Of a stretch of DNA of 64,000 nucleotides, positions 49,637 through 63,200 are shown piece after piece. The translations under genes were made by a program, and so were the position numbers. The stretch's first letter is position 1. Each line of letters starts with the position of its first letter. The notes under the pieces were generated by a model that was not told the origin of the DNA, ran no database searches, and was given only the letters and a program-made list of their open reading frames with translations. This DNA comes from Prochilodus magdalenae (lineage: Eukaryota > Chordata > Actinopteri > Characiformes > Prochilodontidae): positions 993,501 to 1,057,500 of the forward strand of contig JAMWET010003062.1 of the NCBI GenBank assembly GCA_024036415.1, read 5' to 3'.

Positions 49637-52342
49637 GCTGTGGTGGCTGAGCATTGTGGTTAGTCTGTGGTAATGCTGTGGTGAGCATTGTGGTTAGTCT
49701 GTGGTAATGCTGTGGTGAGCATTGTGGTTAGTCTGTAGTAATTCCGTGGTGAGTGTTGTGGTTAGTCTGTAGTAATTCCATGGTGAGTGTTGTGGTTAGT
49801 ATGTAGTAATTCCATGGTGAGTGTTGTGGTTAGTCTGTAGTAATTCCATGGTGAGTGTCGTAGTTAGTGTGCAGTAATTCCGTGGTGAGTGTTGTGGTTA
49901 GTCTGTAGTAATGCTGTCGTGAGCTGTGTGGTTAGTCTGTGGTAGTTCTGTGATGAGCATTGTGGTTAGTCTGTGGTAATTCTGTGGTGAGCATTGTTGT
50001 TAGTCTGTGGTAATTCTGTGGTGAGCTGTGTGGTTAGTCTGTGGTAATGCTGTCGTGAGCATTGTGGTTAGTCTGTGGTAGTGCTGTGGTGAGCATTGGT
50101 TAGTCTGTAGTAATTCTGTGGTGAGCATTGTGGTTAGTGTGTAGTAATTCCGTGGTGAGTGTTGTGGTTAGTTTGTAGTAATTCCATGGTGAGTGTCGTG
50201 GTTAGTGTGCAGTAATTCCGTGGTGAGTGTTGTGGTTAGTCTATAGTAATGCTGTCGTGAGTTTTGTGGTTAGTCTGTGGTAATGCTGTGGCGAGCATTG
50301 GTTAGTCTGTAGTAATTCTGTGGTGAGCGTTGTGGTTAGTGTGTAGTAATTCCATGGTGAGTGTTGTGGTTAGTGTGTAGTAATTCCGTGGTGAGTGTTG
50401 TGGTTAGTGTGTAGTAATTCCATGGTGAGTGTTGTGGTTAGTCTGTAGTAATTCCATGGTGAGTGTTGTGGTTAGTCTGTGGTAATTCCATGGTAAGTGT
50501 TGTGGATAGTCTGTAGTAATTCCATGGTAGTTCTGTGGTGAGCTGTGTGGATAGTCTGTAGTAGTTCTGTGGTGAGCTGTGTGGATAGTCTGTGGTAGTT
50601 CTGTGGTGAGCTGTGTGGATAGTCTGTGGTAGTTCTGTGGTGAGCTGTGTGAATAGTCTGTGGTAGTTCTGTGGTTGTTCCTGTGGTGAGCTGTGTGGTT
50701 AGTCTGTGGTAGTTCTGTGGTGAGCTGTGTGGTTAGTCTGTGGTAGTTCTGTGGTGAGCTGTGTGGATAGTCTGTGGTAGTTCTGTGGTGAGCTGTGTGG
50801 ATAGTCTGTGGTAGTTCTGTGGTGAGCTGTGTGGATAGTCTGTGGTAGTTCTGTGGTGAGCTGTGTGAATAGTCTGTGGTAGTTCTGTGGTTGTTCCTGT
50901 GGTGAGCTGTGTGGTTAGTCTGTGGTAGTTCTGTGGTGAGCTGTGTGGTTAGTCTGTGGTAGTTCTGTGGTGAGCTGTGTGGATAGTCTGTGGTAGTTCT
51001 GTGATGAGCTGTGTGGATAGTCTGTGGTAGTCCTGTGGTGAGCATTGTGGTTAGTCTGTGGTAGTTCTGTGGTGAGCTGTGTGAATAGTCTGTGGTAGTT
51101 CTGTGGTTGTTCCTGTGGTAAGCTGTGTGGTTAGTCTGTGGTAGTTCTGTCGTGAGCTGTGTGGTTAGTCTGTGGTAGTTCTGTGATGAGCTGTGTGGAT
51201 AGTCTGTGGTAGTTCTGTGGTGAGCATTGTGGTTAGTCTGTGGTAGTTCTGTGGTGAGCTGTGTGGATAGTCTGTGGTAGTTCTGTGGTGAGCTGTGTGG
51301 ATAGTCTGTGGTAGTTCTGTGGTGAGTATTGTGGTTAGTCTGTGGTGAGCTGTGTGAATAGTCTGTGGTAGTTCTGTGGTAAGCTTTGTGGATAGTCTGT
51401 GGTAGTTCTGTGGTGAGCTGTGTGGATAGTCTGTGGTAGTTCTGTGGTGAGCTGTGTGGATACTCTGTGGTAGTTCTGTGATGAGCTGTGTGGATAGTTT
51501 GTGGCAGTTCTGTGGTGAGCTGTGTGGAAAGTCTGTGGTAGTTCTGTGGTGAGCTGTGTGGATAGTCTGTGGTAGTTTTGTGGTGAGCTGTGCGGATACT
51601 CTGTGGTAGTTCTGTGATGAGCTGTGTGGATAGTCTGTGGTTGTTCTGTGATGAGCTGTGTTTATAGTCTGTGGTAGTTCTGTGGTCGTTCTGTGGTGAG
51701 CTGTGTGGTTAGTCTGTGGTAGTTCTGTGGTGAGCTGTGTGGATAGTCTGTGGTAGTTCTGTGGTGAGCTGTGTTTATAGTCTGTGGTAGTTCTGTGGTC
51801 GTTCTGTGGTGAGCTGTGTGGTTAGTCTGTGGTAGTTCTGTGGTGAGCTGTGTGGATAGTCTGTGGTAGTTCTGTGGTGAGCTGTGCGGATAGTCTGTGG
51901 TAGTTCTGTGGTGAGCTGTGCGGATAGTCTGTGGTAGTTCTGTGGTGAGCTGTGTTTATAGTCTGTGGTAGTTCTGTGGTGAGCTGTGTGGATAGTCTGT
52001 GGTAGTTCTGTGGTGAGCCGTGTGGATAGTCTGTGGTAGTTCTGTGGTGAGCTGTGTTTATAGTCTGTGGTAGTTCTGTGGTCGTTCTGTGGTGAGCTGT
52101 GTGGTTAGACTGTGGTAGTTCTGTGGTGAGCTGTGTGGATAGTCTGTGGTAGTTCTGTGGTGAGCTGTGTGGATAGTCTGTGGTAGTTCTGTGGTGAGCT
52201 GTGTGGATAGGTGGATAGTCTGTGGTAGTTCTGTGGTAAGCTGTGTGGATAGTTTGTGGTAGTTCTGTGGTGAGCTGTGTGGTTAGTCTGTGGTTGTTCT
52301 GTGGTGAGCTGTGTGGATAGTCTGTGGTAGTTCTGTGGTTAG
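49637..52342. repeat. 34-bp minisatellite, about 80 units, with 216-bp higher-order repeat
   Basis: Consensus units are 34 bp. The left part (to about 50520) is built on TTAGTCTGTAGTAATTCCAT + GGTGAGTGTTGTGG, and the right part on AGTCTGTGGTAGTTCTGTGG + TGAGCTGTGTGGAT. From 50651 a six-unit block with an extra 12 bases (GTTGTTCCTGTG) repeats exactly every 216 bp (50651, 50867, 51083). A related 11-base insertion (TCGTTCTGTGG) marks units near 51661, 51774 and 52057. The long minus-strand frame here (50404-51045) is a by-product of stop-free repeats and not a gene. Confidence 0.95.
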
Positions 52343-52476
52343 ATCACCTGTATAAATAGGCCTGTTGAACTGCAGGACTGAATTATTGCATTGCTATTAT
52401 GAGCAGTCCATGCTTGATGTCTATGCTACAGGGATGGTCACTACTAATGACTTTAAGGAAACATGGACATCAAAGC

Positions 52477-52480
<4 letters not shown>

Positions 52481-52531
<51 letters not shown>
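52481..52531. repeat. (TA)n microsatellite
   Basis: About 25 TA units in an uninterrupted run, shortly after the minisatellite. Confidence 0.95.
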
Positions 52532-52537
<6 letters not shown>

Positions 52538-53039
52538 CATATATATATGTCTGTTTGGCCTTAAATTAAGGAAATAACCTGCAAAAACAGTATGTTTTGT
52601 TTGAATTTGGAGGTTTTGTGCCAAAACCAGTGCATTCACTCTCACGATTGTGTATACAGCAGTTTCTCTATACCCATTCATGTTGAAGTTAGCAAGATTT
52701 TTACGCCTCTGCTGTTTTTTATGAGGCAAAGTTTAATGGATATCGTTTAGGGATAAAGTGAAAGAAAATGGTAAAGGTAAAATGATTGTCATGGGACATC
52801 AGCCCACATGTGCACATATGTGGATCCCAGGAGAAAAAATTAAATACAAGAAAAATGTAGCGAATGGCTTCTTTAAATAAACTGTGCCTGTTGTGTATTT
52901 AGGAGCAGATGATACTGAAACTTCTTTTTCTCTCCATTCAGGTATTACTCTGACAGAGCCACAGCTGTCGCTCCAGACTAAGCATCTGGTGGCATCTAAA
53001 ATCAAACCCCCCCCACTGGTACCAAAGGCTCTGTGTCTC

Positions 53040-53565
53040 TAAGACATCCTCTCTAACATATTTATCTTATGTAAAGGTTTGTAACTATTACACACGTTGG
53101 TCTCAGCGTGATCTTTGTTGGTGGACCACTCCTGGAGAGGGTAATAATGGTCTTGAATTTCCTCCGTTTGTACACAATCCAGTGGATCAGTGGAGTCCAA
53201 ACTCTTTAGAGATGATTTTGTAATCTTTTCCAGCCTGATGAGCAGCAACAGTCTTCTGAGGTCCTCAGAAAGCTCCCTTGTTCGTGCCATGATACACTTC
53301 CACGAGCATGTGTTGTGAAGGTTAGACTTTAATAGATCCCTGTTCCTTAAGTAAAACAGGGCACCCACCCACACCTGATTGTCATCTCAGTAATTGAAAA
53401 CACCTGACTCTAATTTCATTTTGAGATTATCTGCTAATCCTGAAGGTTCACATAGTTTTGCTTCTCACTTTTGTCTCATTCGTTTAATTTGGTTCTTCTG
53501 ATTTACTTTCAGGGCTTGTGTGAATATCTGGGGAAGTTTTAAGTCAAATTTCATCAGCAATATAG
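53040..53565 (-). mobile_element. DNA-transposon relic (type A)
   Basis: The minus strand has a frame containing MARTRELSEDLRR, whose start resembles a Tc1-type transposase N-terminus, then KSLDSTDPLDCVQTEEIQDH and PLQEWSTNKDHAETN, phrases I associate with a common teleost repeat. The right part (53440-53560, GGTTCACATAGTTTTGCTTC onward) also resembles that repeat. Ends and target duplication were not defined. Confidence 0.5.
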
Positions 53566-54010
53566 AAAAATTAGACAGAAAAATTAGTCACCTGTGAGAC
53601 ATACGTATGTATGTCCGGCCATCTGTTTGTGACCTCAAGCTGAAACGAACTTGGGTTCTGCAGCAGGACAATGATCCAAAACACACAAGCAAGTCCACCT
53701 CTGAATGACTGAAGAAAAACAAAATGAATTCTTTGGAGTGGCCTAGTCAAGGTCCTGACCTGAATCCTATTGAGATGCTGTGGCATGACCTTAAAAGGGC
53801 GGTTCATGCTCAAAAACCCTGTGGCTGAATTACAACAATTCTACAAAAGATGAGTGGCCTAAAATTGGATATTTTTTTCCTCCATTAATGATAAAAATCA
53901 TCATTTAAAAATTGCATTTTGTGTTTACTTGTGTTCTCTTTGACAAGAGTGACAAACATGCAAAACATAAGAAATCATGAGGGGGCAAACACTTTTTCAC
54001 ACAACTGTAA
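53566..54010 (+). mobile_element. Tc1-like transposase relic (type B)
   Basis: The plus strand at 53640-53810 encodes [16 protein letters not shown], a stop, LKKNKMNSLEWPSQGPDLNP and IEMLWHDLKRAVHAQKPCG, another stop. This is the C-terminal third of a Tc1 transposase with its second Asp and the Glu in place. The right end is AAACACTTTTTCACACAACTGTA at about 53988-54010. The 5' two-thirds are missing, so it is a non-autonomous fragment. Confidence 0.75.
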
Positions 54011-54786
54011 ATCTGAGTTGCACAACTCTACCTATCTGTTCTGCCCAGTGCAAGAAGTAGATACTCCATTATTGCTAATCAGCAGATAAAGATACTTTAT
54101 ACATACAATACTGCTCACATGAGACATGGACTACAAAATGCTTTAGGAGGAGGGCTAAAGTAAAGATATGTTTTAAGCTTCTTTTTGAAATTGCTGACTG
54201 AGGGTGCTTTTCCTATGTCTTATCACATGTGACATATGGTCCCTCACCACTTCCTTGTTGTTTGTTGTTGGAAAAGAAAGTAAAAGTGCTTGATGATCTT
54301 AGATGTTGTTGAGCCGATTCAGTTGGACAGTCTGGCATATAAAAGAACCCACTAGTCCATTTAAATAGCCTTAAACAAACAAAAATACCTTGAACTGTTT
54401 TCTGAATTAAAAAGGAAGTCAGTGAAGTTCTGCCAGTACTGGAGTAACTTGTTCCTTCCCCCATTTCCAGGTTAAAACTCTCACTTCTGTACAACCTGTA
54501 GTTTGTCTGTACTCTTTTTAGACAAGACAGTGAACAATGCATTACAATAATCCACATGAGTCAACCTCATAGCATCATGCAGCATGAGAATAAAGACCAG
54601 GGACAATCATACTGCAGATGCTGATAATAATATGGAATATTACATTACATATTTATGAAATAAAATCTGATAAAATAATTAAAGGCAGCCTTCTAAATTA
54701 AATCCTGATTCATCATTATATTTCTCCCCAGACATCAGCAGCCCAAGAGTCAACCATCTCATCTTTAACTACATATTTGTGATGTA
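54011..54786. other. non-coding DNA left of the intact Tc1 element
   Basis: No gene is recognised. The last two bases (54785-54786, TA) are the target-site copy on the left of the Tc1 insertion. Confidence 0.6.
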
Positions 54787-54988
54787 CAGTGAGTCCAAGA
54801 AGTATTTGATCCCTTGCTGATTTTCTTCGTTGGCCCACTAATAAAGACATGATCATTCTATACTTTTAATGGTAGATGTATTCTTACATGGAGAGACAGA
54901 ATATTAAAAAGAAAATCCAGAAAATAAATCTAAGGAATATATATTAATTGATTTGTATTTCATGGAGTGAAATAAGTATTTGATCCCT
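54787..54988 (+). repeat. left terminal inverted repeat of the Tc1 element
   Basis: 202 bp, with an outer and an inner copy of a GTATTTGATCCCT-type motif (near 54802 and 54976), the presumed transposase binding sites. It matches 56180-56381 in inverse orientation. Confidence 0.95.
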
Positions 54989-55028
54989 TAGTATTCATTA
55001 GCAGTTCTGGCTTTTACAGACCAGTTAG

Positions 55029-56165
<1,137 letters not shown>

Positions 56166-56179
56166 GTGTGTTTGGCAAG

Positions 56180-56381
56180 AGGGATCAAATACTTATTTCA
56201 CTCCATGAAATACAAATCAATTAATATATATTCCTTAGATTTATTTTCTGGATTTTCTTTTTAATATTCTGTCTCTCCATGTAAGAATACATCTACCATT
56301 AAAAGTATAGAATGATCATGTCTTTATTAGTGGGCCAACGAAGAAAATCAGCAAGGGATCAAATACTTCTTGGACTCACTG
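56180..56381 (-). repeat. right terminal inverted repeat of the Tc1 element
   Basis: Inverse of 54787-54988, 202 bp, beginning 14 bases after the transposase stop codon. Confidence 0.95.
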
Positions 56382-56383
56382 TA

Positions 56384-57177
56384 TATCAGGGCTTGTGTGA
56401 GCAGAAGCTGGCTGGGCCAGAGCTCCCCAGTGATGAGAAAAAAGACCTTAAAGAGATTTAAACCACATGAAACCTGATGATCAAACACAGAAACAAATAA
56501 ACAACAAAAATGATGCTGCAGCTCTTTGGAGAAAAGCTTTAGCGAGCGAGCCTGGAATATTTTCCGCCTGCTAAAGCAGAGGATGATTGTTAAAGCAGAA
56601 AGCTTCTCCTGGGAGCAAGAAGCGGTTGGCTGACTGAAAACGATGAGATTTTGTGTCCTACAAAAAGCACTTGACAAAGCTGTGGAACTGTTCAGTTTAA
56701 TCACATGACTTCTTTAGGGCTATGCATAATTGTTTACAGCATCACTTTTTCTGTTTTGCTTTGTACAAAATGTTCCTGCTGTATGTATATATGATACTGC
56801 ACAGAGGCCTTAAACTGCCCTTTTTGATTTCCAGTCAAAACAATAATTAAACAGAAGATATTCATTTTACAGGAGGTCATTTCTAAAGGATTAAACAAAG
56901 ATGGAAAAAACAGGAGAATCCAAAACTGGAGCTGAAAACATACTAAAACCTTTAAGACCTGGTAGAACACTAAATCCAGTATATCAGATGTACAATACCT
57001 AAAGCTTTCAGCTTTGAAGGACAAGAGAAAAATCAACCACAGACCTAAAAACATCTACAGGTGTTACTATCCATGCTTCCACTGTGAGAAGACAACCCAC
57101 CGCTATGGCTTTACTGAAATAACACCTATAGATTTCTAATGGGATCTAAAGGTGTCTTACAAAAAATGAGTGGTCTC

Positions 57178-57221
<44 letters not shown>

Positions 57222-60200
57222 TATTTTTGTATAGCACTTTGCACAAACCCTACAGTTGCTTACAATTGTTAGTTCAATAGTAGTCTAATAGTATCTAGTA
57301 ATCAAAAGACTCATTTACTGCATTATTAGATTTCCCCAAAAATGTGATTTATGGTCAAAACAACAACATACTGTCCTATAATAGTGAGGACATGTGGAAA
57401 AAAGCACTACAAGAACACACACACACATACAGATGTGGTAAACCTTTCAAAACTATGTCCTTTGTTTATGTGTAGCTGGCTTGGTCCATTTTGGTTGCAA
57501 ACTTCAAAGCTTTGTTGAGTGGGAGAGATGGATAGACAAAAGCAAGATGAATATAAATTACTGTGACCTTTTCAGCATAAACAGGAAGGTTTTAGCTTGA
57601 GGCCTGTCAGTAATGTTACCTGGGGAGACTACACTGGGAGAGATGAAACTAATGGAAAGACCTTAGTGAAGAGCTGTGAGAAAGCCAGGTCCACTGCTGG
57701 AACTCGTTCTTATTATTCATTTGAATGTGTTTGCTTTTCTTTGTTGTGCCTCCAGTTGATTTGTTCTTGATAAAATCTAAACATTACGTAATCTAAAACC
57801 CCTTAAAGGACTAGGTATAAGCTAATAGTAGAGAATACTATACTAGTGAGAATACTATAGAAGATATTTAATCTGTTTCTGGTGTCCTCCAACAGTAAGT
57901 AATAGTATGTTGTGTTTTTCTGATGGGTGGATAGCATAGTGTAAAGGATCCTACTGGTTTAATAGTTATATATCAGGTACTGATTCTAGACACATTTAAA
58001 GGTTTTCTAAAGGGATTTAAAGGGGTCTTACAGGAAACTAGTAGTCTCTAATAGTAACCAGTAAGTCTATTGACTTTAAAAAGTCAAACCCACAGTTTTT
58101 AATAATGGCTCTAATGATCTTTTTTTCATCAGGATAACAGTATCTCGAGTCTTCCTCGATGGTTTCCATCTCTCTTCCTGTATGTTGGAGGATTACACAA
58201 AGGGTTCCTCATATAAACCACAAAAATACAGTTCATATTTGTATTTGTTCATCTCCAAAGGTGCTTAGACATGCTTTCTAATCTCTAAATTTAGCTAAAT
58301 TTAAGTTGCACAGATGTACAGGTGCACACAAACCATAGAATGGTACACTCTGGAGACAGCGTCTATAGTCTATAGTGACTGTGCCCCGTGCCAGGTAAAA
58401 ACTGCATTCCTGTTAGTGACTGAGCTTCATCTAAAACCTTTGGGAGTGGTATTGTGTTTGTAGGATAACATGAGTACCTGACTTCAAGGCTCCTGTGACT
58501 AAATGCAATCAAATCCTCACAGCAATGTTCCAATATCTAGCATGGAGACATTCCAGAAAATCAGAGACTGTTACTTTTACTGCAGCAAAGGGAGACAAAC
58601 TACCGATCAATATCTTTGAGTAAGAAATGGATAATAAAAATTATTTTAAACATACAGTGTATTTGCTGGTACAGCTACAAGCTAATAAATCATAATACAG
58701 TAAATGAATGCAGACGATGAATTGCTGTCATTGATGATATAGGCACTGATGATATAAACAGATCTCCCAGGACTTGAAGTGTAGTACGGGGTACTGTAGC
58801 CTGTAGTGTGGTGAGGGTCTCGGGGTGGACTTTGGTACACTTTTCCAACCCTGAAGAGGATTTGGAAGTTTAGGGCAGCTGCTGTTATAGGGGACTGTGG
58901 GGTAGCTGGTGGTGAGAGGTGCATTGCAGGGTTATAAACGACAGGAGCGGGGGAAGCTGGGCCGGAGGAAAAATGCCCAAACCAGTGACTGATGAGTCTC
59001 ACATGTGCCTGTACTGCCTCTTAAAACCCCCAGAGCATCAGCAAAAGAAAATAGAAGATCATTTATCACAGGTCTGCACACACACATGAGCAGAACTCAT
59101 TCTCTAATCACTCTCTACAGCTCTGGTAATTCACTATAATCAGATAAAGAACAGAAATGATAAAATTACCATTGAAACCACAATAATTAAGGATCTAGTT
59201 CAGTATCTGGACTTCTGAAAAGCCTTTGCAGTAGTTATATTATAATATTATAGAACATTGCTGTTATGATTTAAATGCATTCAGCATCAGTGAAGTGAGG
59301 TACTGATGACTGGATGGTTAGTTCTGGATCACAAGCACCACTCCAACTCACCCCCTAGGTATTGGGTGTTGCTCTATGACTCCAGAGAACACAGTTCTAC
59401 TCCTCAAACTGCCATGTGGTAATGGGCATGATGACCTCAAAAAAAAAAAAGGGCCACAAAGAAGAATGACACATCTAAAATGGTTGTCCTGTGATATGAT
59501 TCAAATAAACCTGTTCTATATTTACTTACTTTCCTAATTATTTTCCCTAAATACATTTTCCTTACATCTCTAAATAAATGACTGGGATCATTTTTGGCTT
59601 CATATTTAATGACTTTTTCTAATTAATGGGATCAACTGGGTAACATAAAATGAACAGGATGATATGTTTTCAGTGTACACATGTTGTATGCATGGGCGTT
59701 GTTTGACTGTCTTAACTATATAAAAGATAAGAGCATTAACATCTTACACATATTTGTTTCTATTGTTTTAGAATATATATAGGTCACTATTTACAATTAC
59801 AAAAAAAGGAGCAATTTTGTAATCTTGCAAACTTTAGAAAACCTTCTGTAGTGGTTAGAAGTGTTCATGTACTTTCACGTTACTTCCTGGCTGTATTTCA
59901 TGTTCGAGTAGCACTGAGCTGGCAATTTCTTGCTTGTGTTTGTTGATTTTCTAAATGGAATAAGTACATATCCTCTACATGGTCACCCTTCTGTACAATT
60001 GACCAGTTGGACATACTGACAAAAATGGCAAAAGAACAAAACGTTTAATTTTTATCCAATATATTTTCTGGAAAATGTCATGTGTGTTCTCTGTAGAGGA
60101 TGTGTTAACTCGTCACTTAGAAAATTAACTTGTATTTCGATTGGGGGTGTTCAAACTTTGTCATATGGTTTTGTCATCTGTATTAACCTGCAGTTGAAAT

Positions 60201-63200
60201 AAAACAAACATAATATTGCATGCTATACACTGCACAGATATTTCATTCATGAATCTGCACATATATTCACAGAGATGGGCACACTGTTATTGGAAGCGAT
60301 ATAATAGTAAGAAACCTAATAGCATTCTAGTGCACTGTTTTTTGGGACAGATGTTTCCCATTGCTAAGACCTTGAAGAATAATTCCTTCCTCCTCTCTCT
60401 TTTCCTATTAAATTCTCCCTAGGCTAACCTCTGGACCACCTGTCCACTGAATCCAAGAGTCGGAGTAATCAGTCAATGAGGAAATTCAGTTTGTACTGAA
60501 ACGCTGAATAATTTTTACTATGGAAACATTTTGTCAGAGTTTGGAATCAGATTAAACTAACAAATAATACTAATTAGGCCCTAGTTTGGTGCATTTATTT
60601 CCCAATGAGCTGCTTATTTACCATCACAGGTTCTGTGCATGGTGTTGAACCTCTCTGCTGTAGATTTGTGTGGGAGAGTGAAGAAGCAAGTGAAAAAAGG
60701 AGGGGGTGGAGAAGCTTAATAAGCTCTCCAGTCAGAACAGAGGAAGCAATTTGGCCATCTGTCTTCTAAAAAGCATCAACCATTCACTAGATGGTTCAAA
60801 CAGTAAAGAGAACTCATTTGGAATGACGTGAGGTCATCAAAGGTCAAAGCTGCTCTTCAATGATATGCCTCGTCTCCCTCATATATTGTCACAGATCTTC
60901 TGTAAACCGCCAAGTGCAAGACCTAGAATACCACCGGGATCCAAAGGTGCATTTCTTGTCCAGACATTTGTATAATCTCCATGGAAAAACCAACACAAAG
61001 GGACTGACTAGTGCAGCAGTGCATGAGGCTAAGGTCACCATGTTCAAAGTCAAGCATTAGCTGGAGGGGTGTAAAACCCTGAGTACTGGGCTGTGGACAG
61101 TGGAACTGTGTTTGTGATCCAAAAGAAATCATCAGACCTTATTCATTCTTTTGTGCTCACAGTAATGTTCCACTATCTAGTATGAAGCCTTCCCAGATGA
61201 GTCCGTTTCCACAGCCAAGCAAGCCAAGGAAACATAGTCCCTATTCAACCCTTAAATTTAGAAGATACATTAGACAAGCATGTGTCCACAAGCATTTATG
61301 CATATAGTGAATTTTGTTCTAAAGGAACTTCTGAGTCAAGAGCCAGCAGAACCAGATCTGAATCACTTGGGATATGCATAAGATTTGCATTGTAAACAGG
61401 ACAGGAAATGTGTCCATCTGCGGTCACCTTGCAGGGCTACTCTCGCTAAGCACGAGAGGGGAAAACGATGCCAAACAGATGCTGGCCAGCTGCTTAAGAG
61501 GATGGACCGCTTCCCACAGTGCCTCTGTCAAAGAGGAACCCCTTCGAAGTAAAAGTCCGTTATAGCAAATAATGGATCACAGATACACCAAATAGCTGAA
61601 CAACAGGCATAAGACCAACCGTTCAAGTGAACTTTAATACATAGAGTGAAACATCAAACATCAACATTAAAGCCACTAAGCAGTAATAGCATAGCCCCAT
61701 CATTAGTCTCCTTTGCAGTCAACATAGCAATTAAACGGCTTTGTCTGAGCCATACACCATGGTATGAATCGTCTCCCAGAACACTGCATGGCCAGGTGTT
61801 CCTACCGACCCTTCTGATGTGTTTGTGTTAGAGGATTATGGCCTTTTTAACTGGATTCCGGGCCTGTAATGGGCGTCTTGCTGAGTGAGAGAGCAGGTTA
61901 GAGCCCTATGTCAGGCAGAAAAGCTTAGGTGATTATGTATGTCTATTTCACCTGTGAAATCACTTACAGCACCTGCCTTTGATGAGTTTCCGGGTTTTTA
62001 ATGGTGCTTAAATGGCTCTTAAATTCATAAGTTTATTATCTGTAGCAGGAAAGTGTGCATGGTGGTGATGTGTGTTTCAGTAAACCCAGAGCCCAGACAG
62101 CAGCTGGCCAGCAGGTTCTGGCAGGCCTCATATAGTTTCTCTATTGGTGGAAGTGACAGACATCACTGGGTTTTGGGAATTTTCCTTGCCAGCATACTGT
62201 ATGTTAAACAGAAACATCTTATTAGGAAGCACTTTATTTTGATGATGATCTGTTGTCAGTACTTAGCAGATGCACACTTGGCCATAATTGACAATGAAGT
62301 AAATATCTAAGCCTAAACCAAACCCCTGCTCTAACCCTAACTTTACCTGTAATCCAAAATGACCTGAATCTACCCCTGTAGATAATTAAATACATTTGAT
62401 TATCCATAAAACAATACAACACACAGGATTGATCAGCTTCGTCCAACATTCAAAATGCAATTTAAACTTCATCTTTGTGTAAAAGTTTATTTAAGTTTAG
62501 TTATCTATGTAATTAGTGTAAGTTAATTGATCATCTTGAATACTTTTCTTTTTTATATAATAATAATTCATATCAAATCCAGGGATTATGGACAGTATCA
62601 GACAGATTCCAGCATGTCCTTAGTTTTAAGTGAGCTGTGGGATACTTAATTAATCATGCAATTTACTTGAATGTGTTTCAAGCAACCAAAGTTGCTTTAA
62701 CGTTTCACAGTGCAAAGCCAACATATATAGCATACATGTTGCTCTATATATATATATATACAGTACACTCTTATTAATAATTGTAAATTGAAATGTGCTG
62801 TAGATAAGTGTTTGTTGTTGTAATTATTGTTATTATACCTGAAGATTAAGAAACATGGCAAACCTTTTCGGAAATGTATTGTGGCCCTCCCATTATACAT
62901 GAAAAGACTGAAAAGTGGCAGGTGCAAGTGGCACTTTGACAAGTGCAAAGTCATGCTGTGTATACAGGTATATGTTTTAGGGGTGTCTGGAAACACTGTT
63001 TATGTCTATTGCCAGGATGTTTTCCATCATCAGCCTTTTTGTTTCAGGCCAGACGGATGTCTTACAATAACAACAACAACATGTTTACGCACTGGTGAGC
63101 AGCCCCATTTCCACAGAATTAAGTGCAGAGGAATGTTGTTGTGTTTAATTGAGGGATATCGAGGTATCGTTTTCTCAGGAAGAGAAAGAGCTCTTGCTCA

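Noticed and set aside
49637..52342. CRISPR array
   Set aside because: The repeats are contiguous 34-bp units without unique spacers, in a vertebrate nuclear locus.
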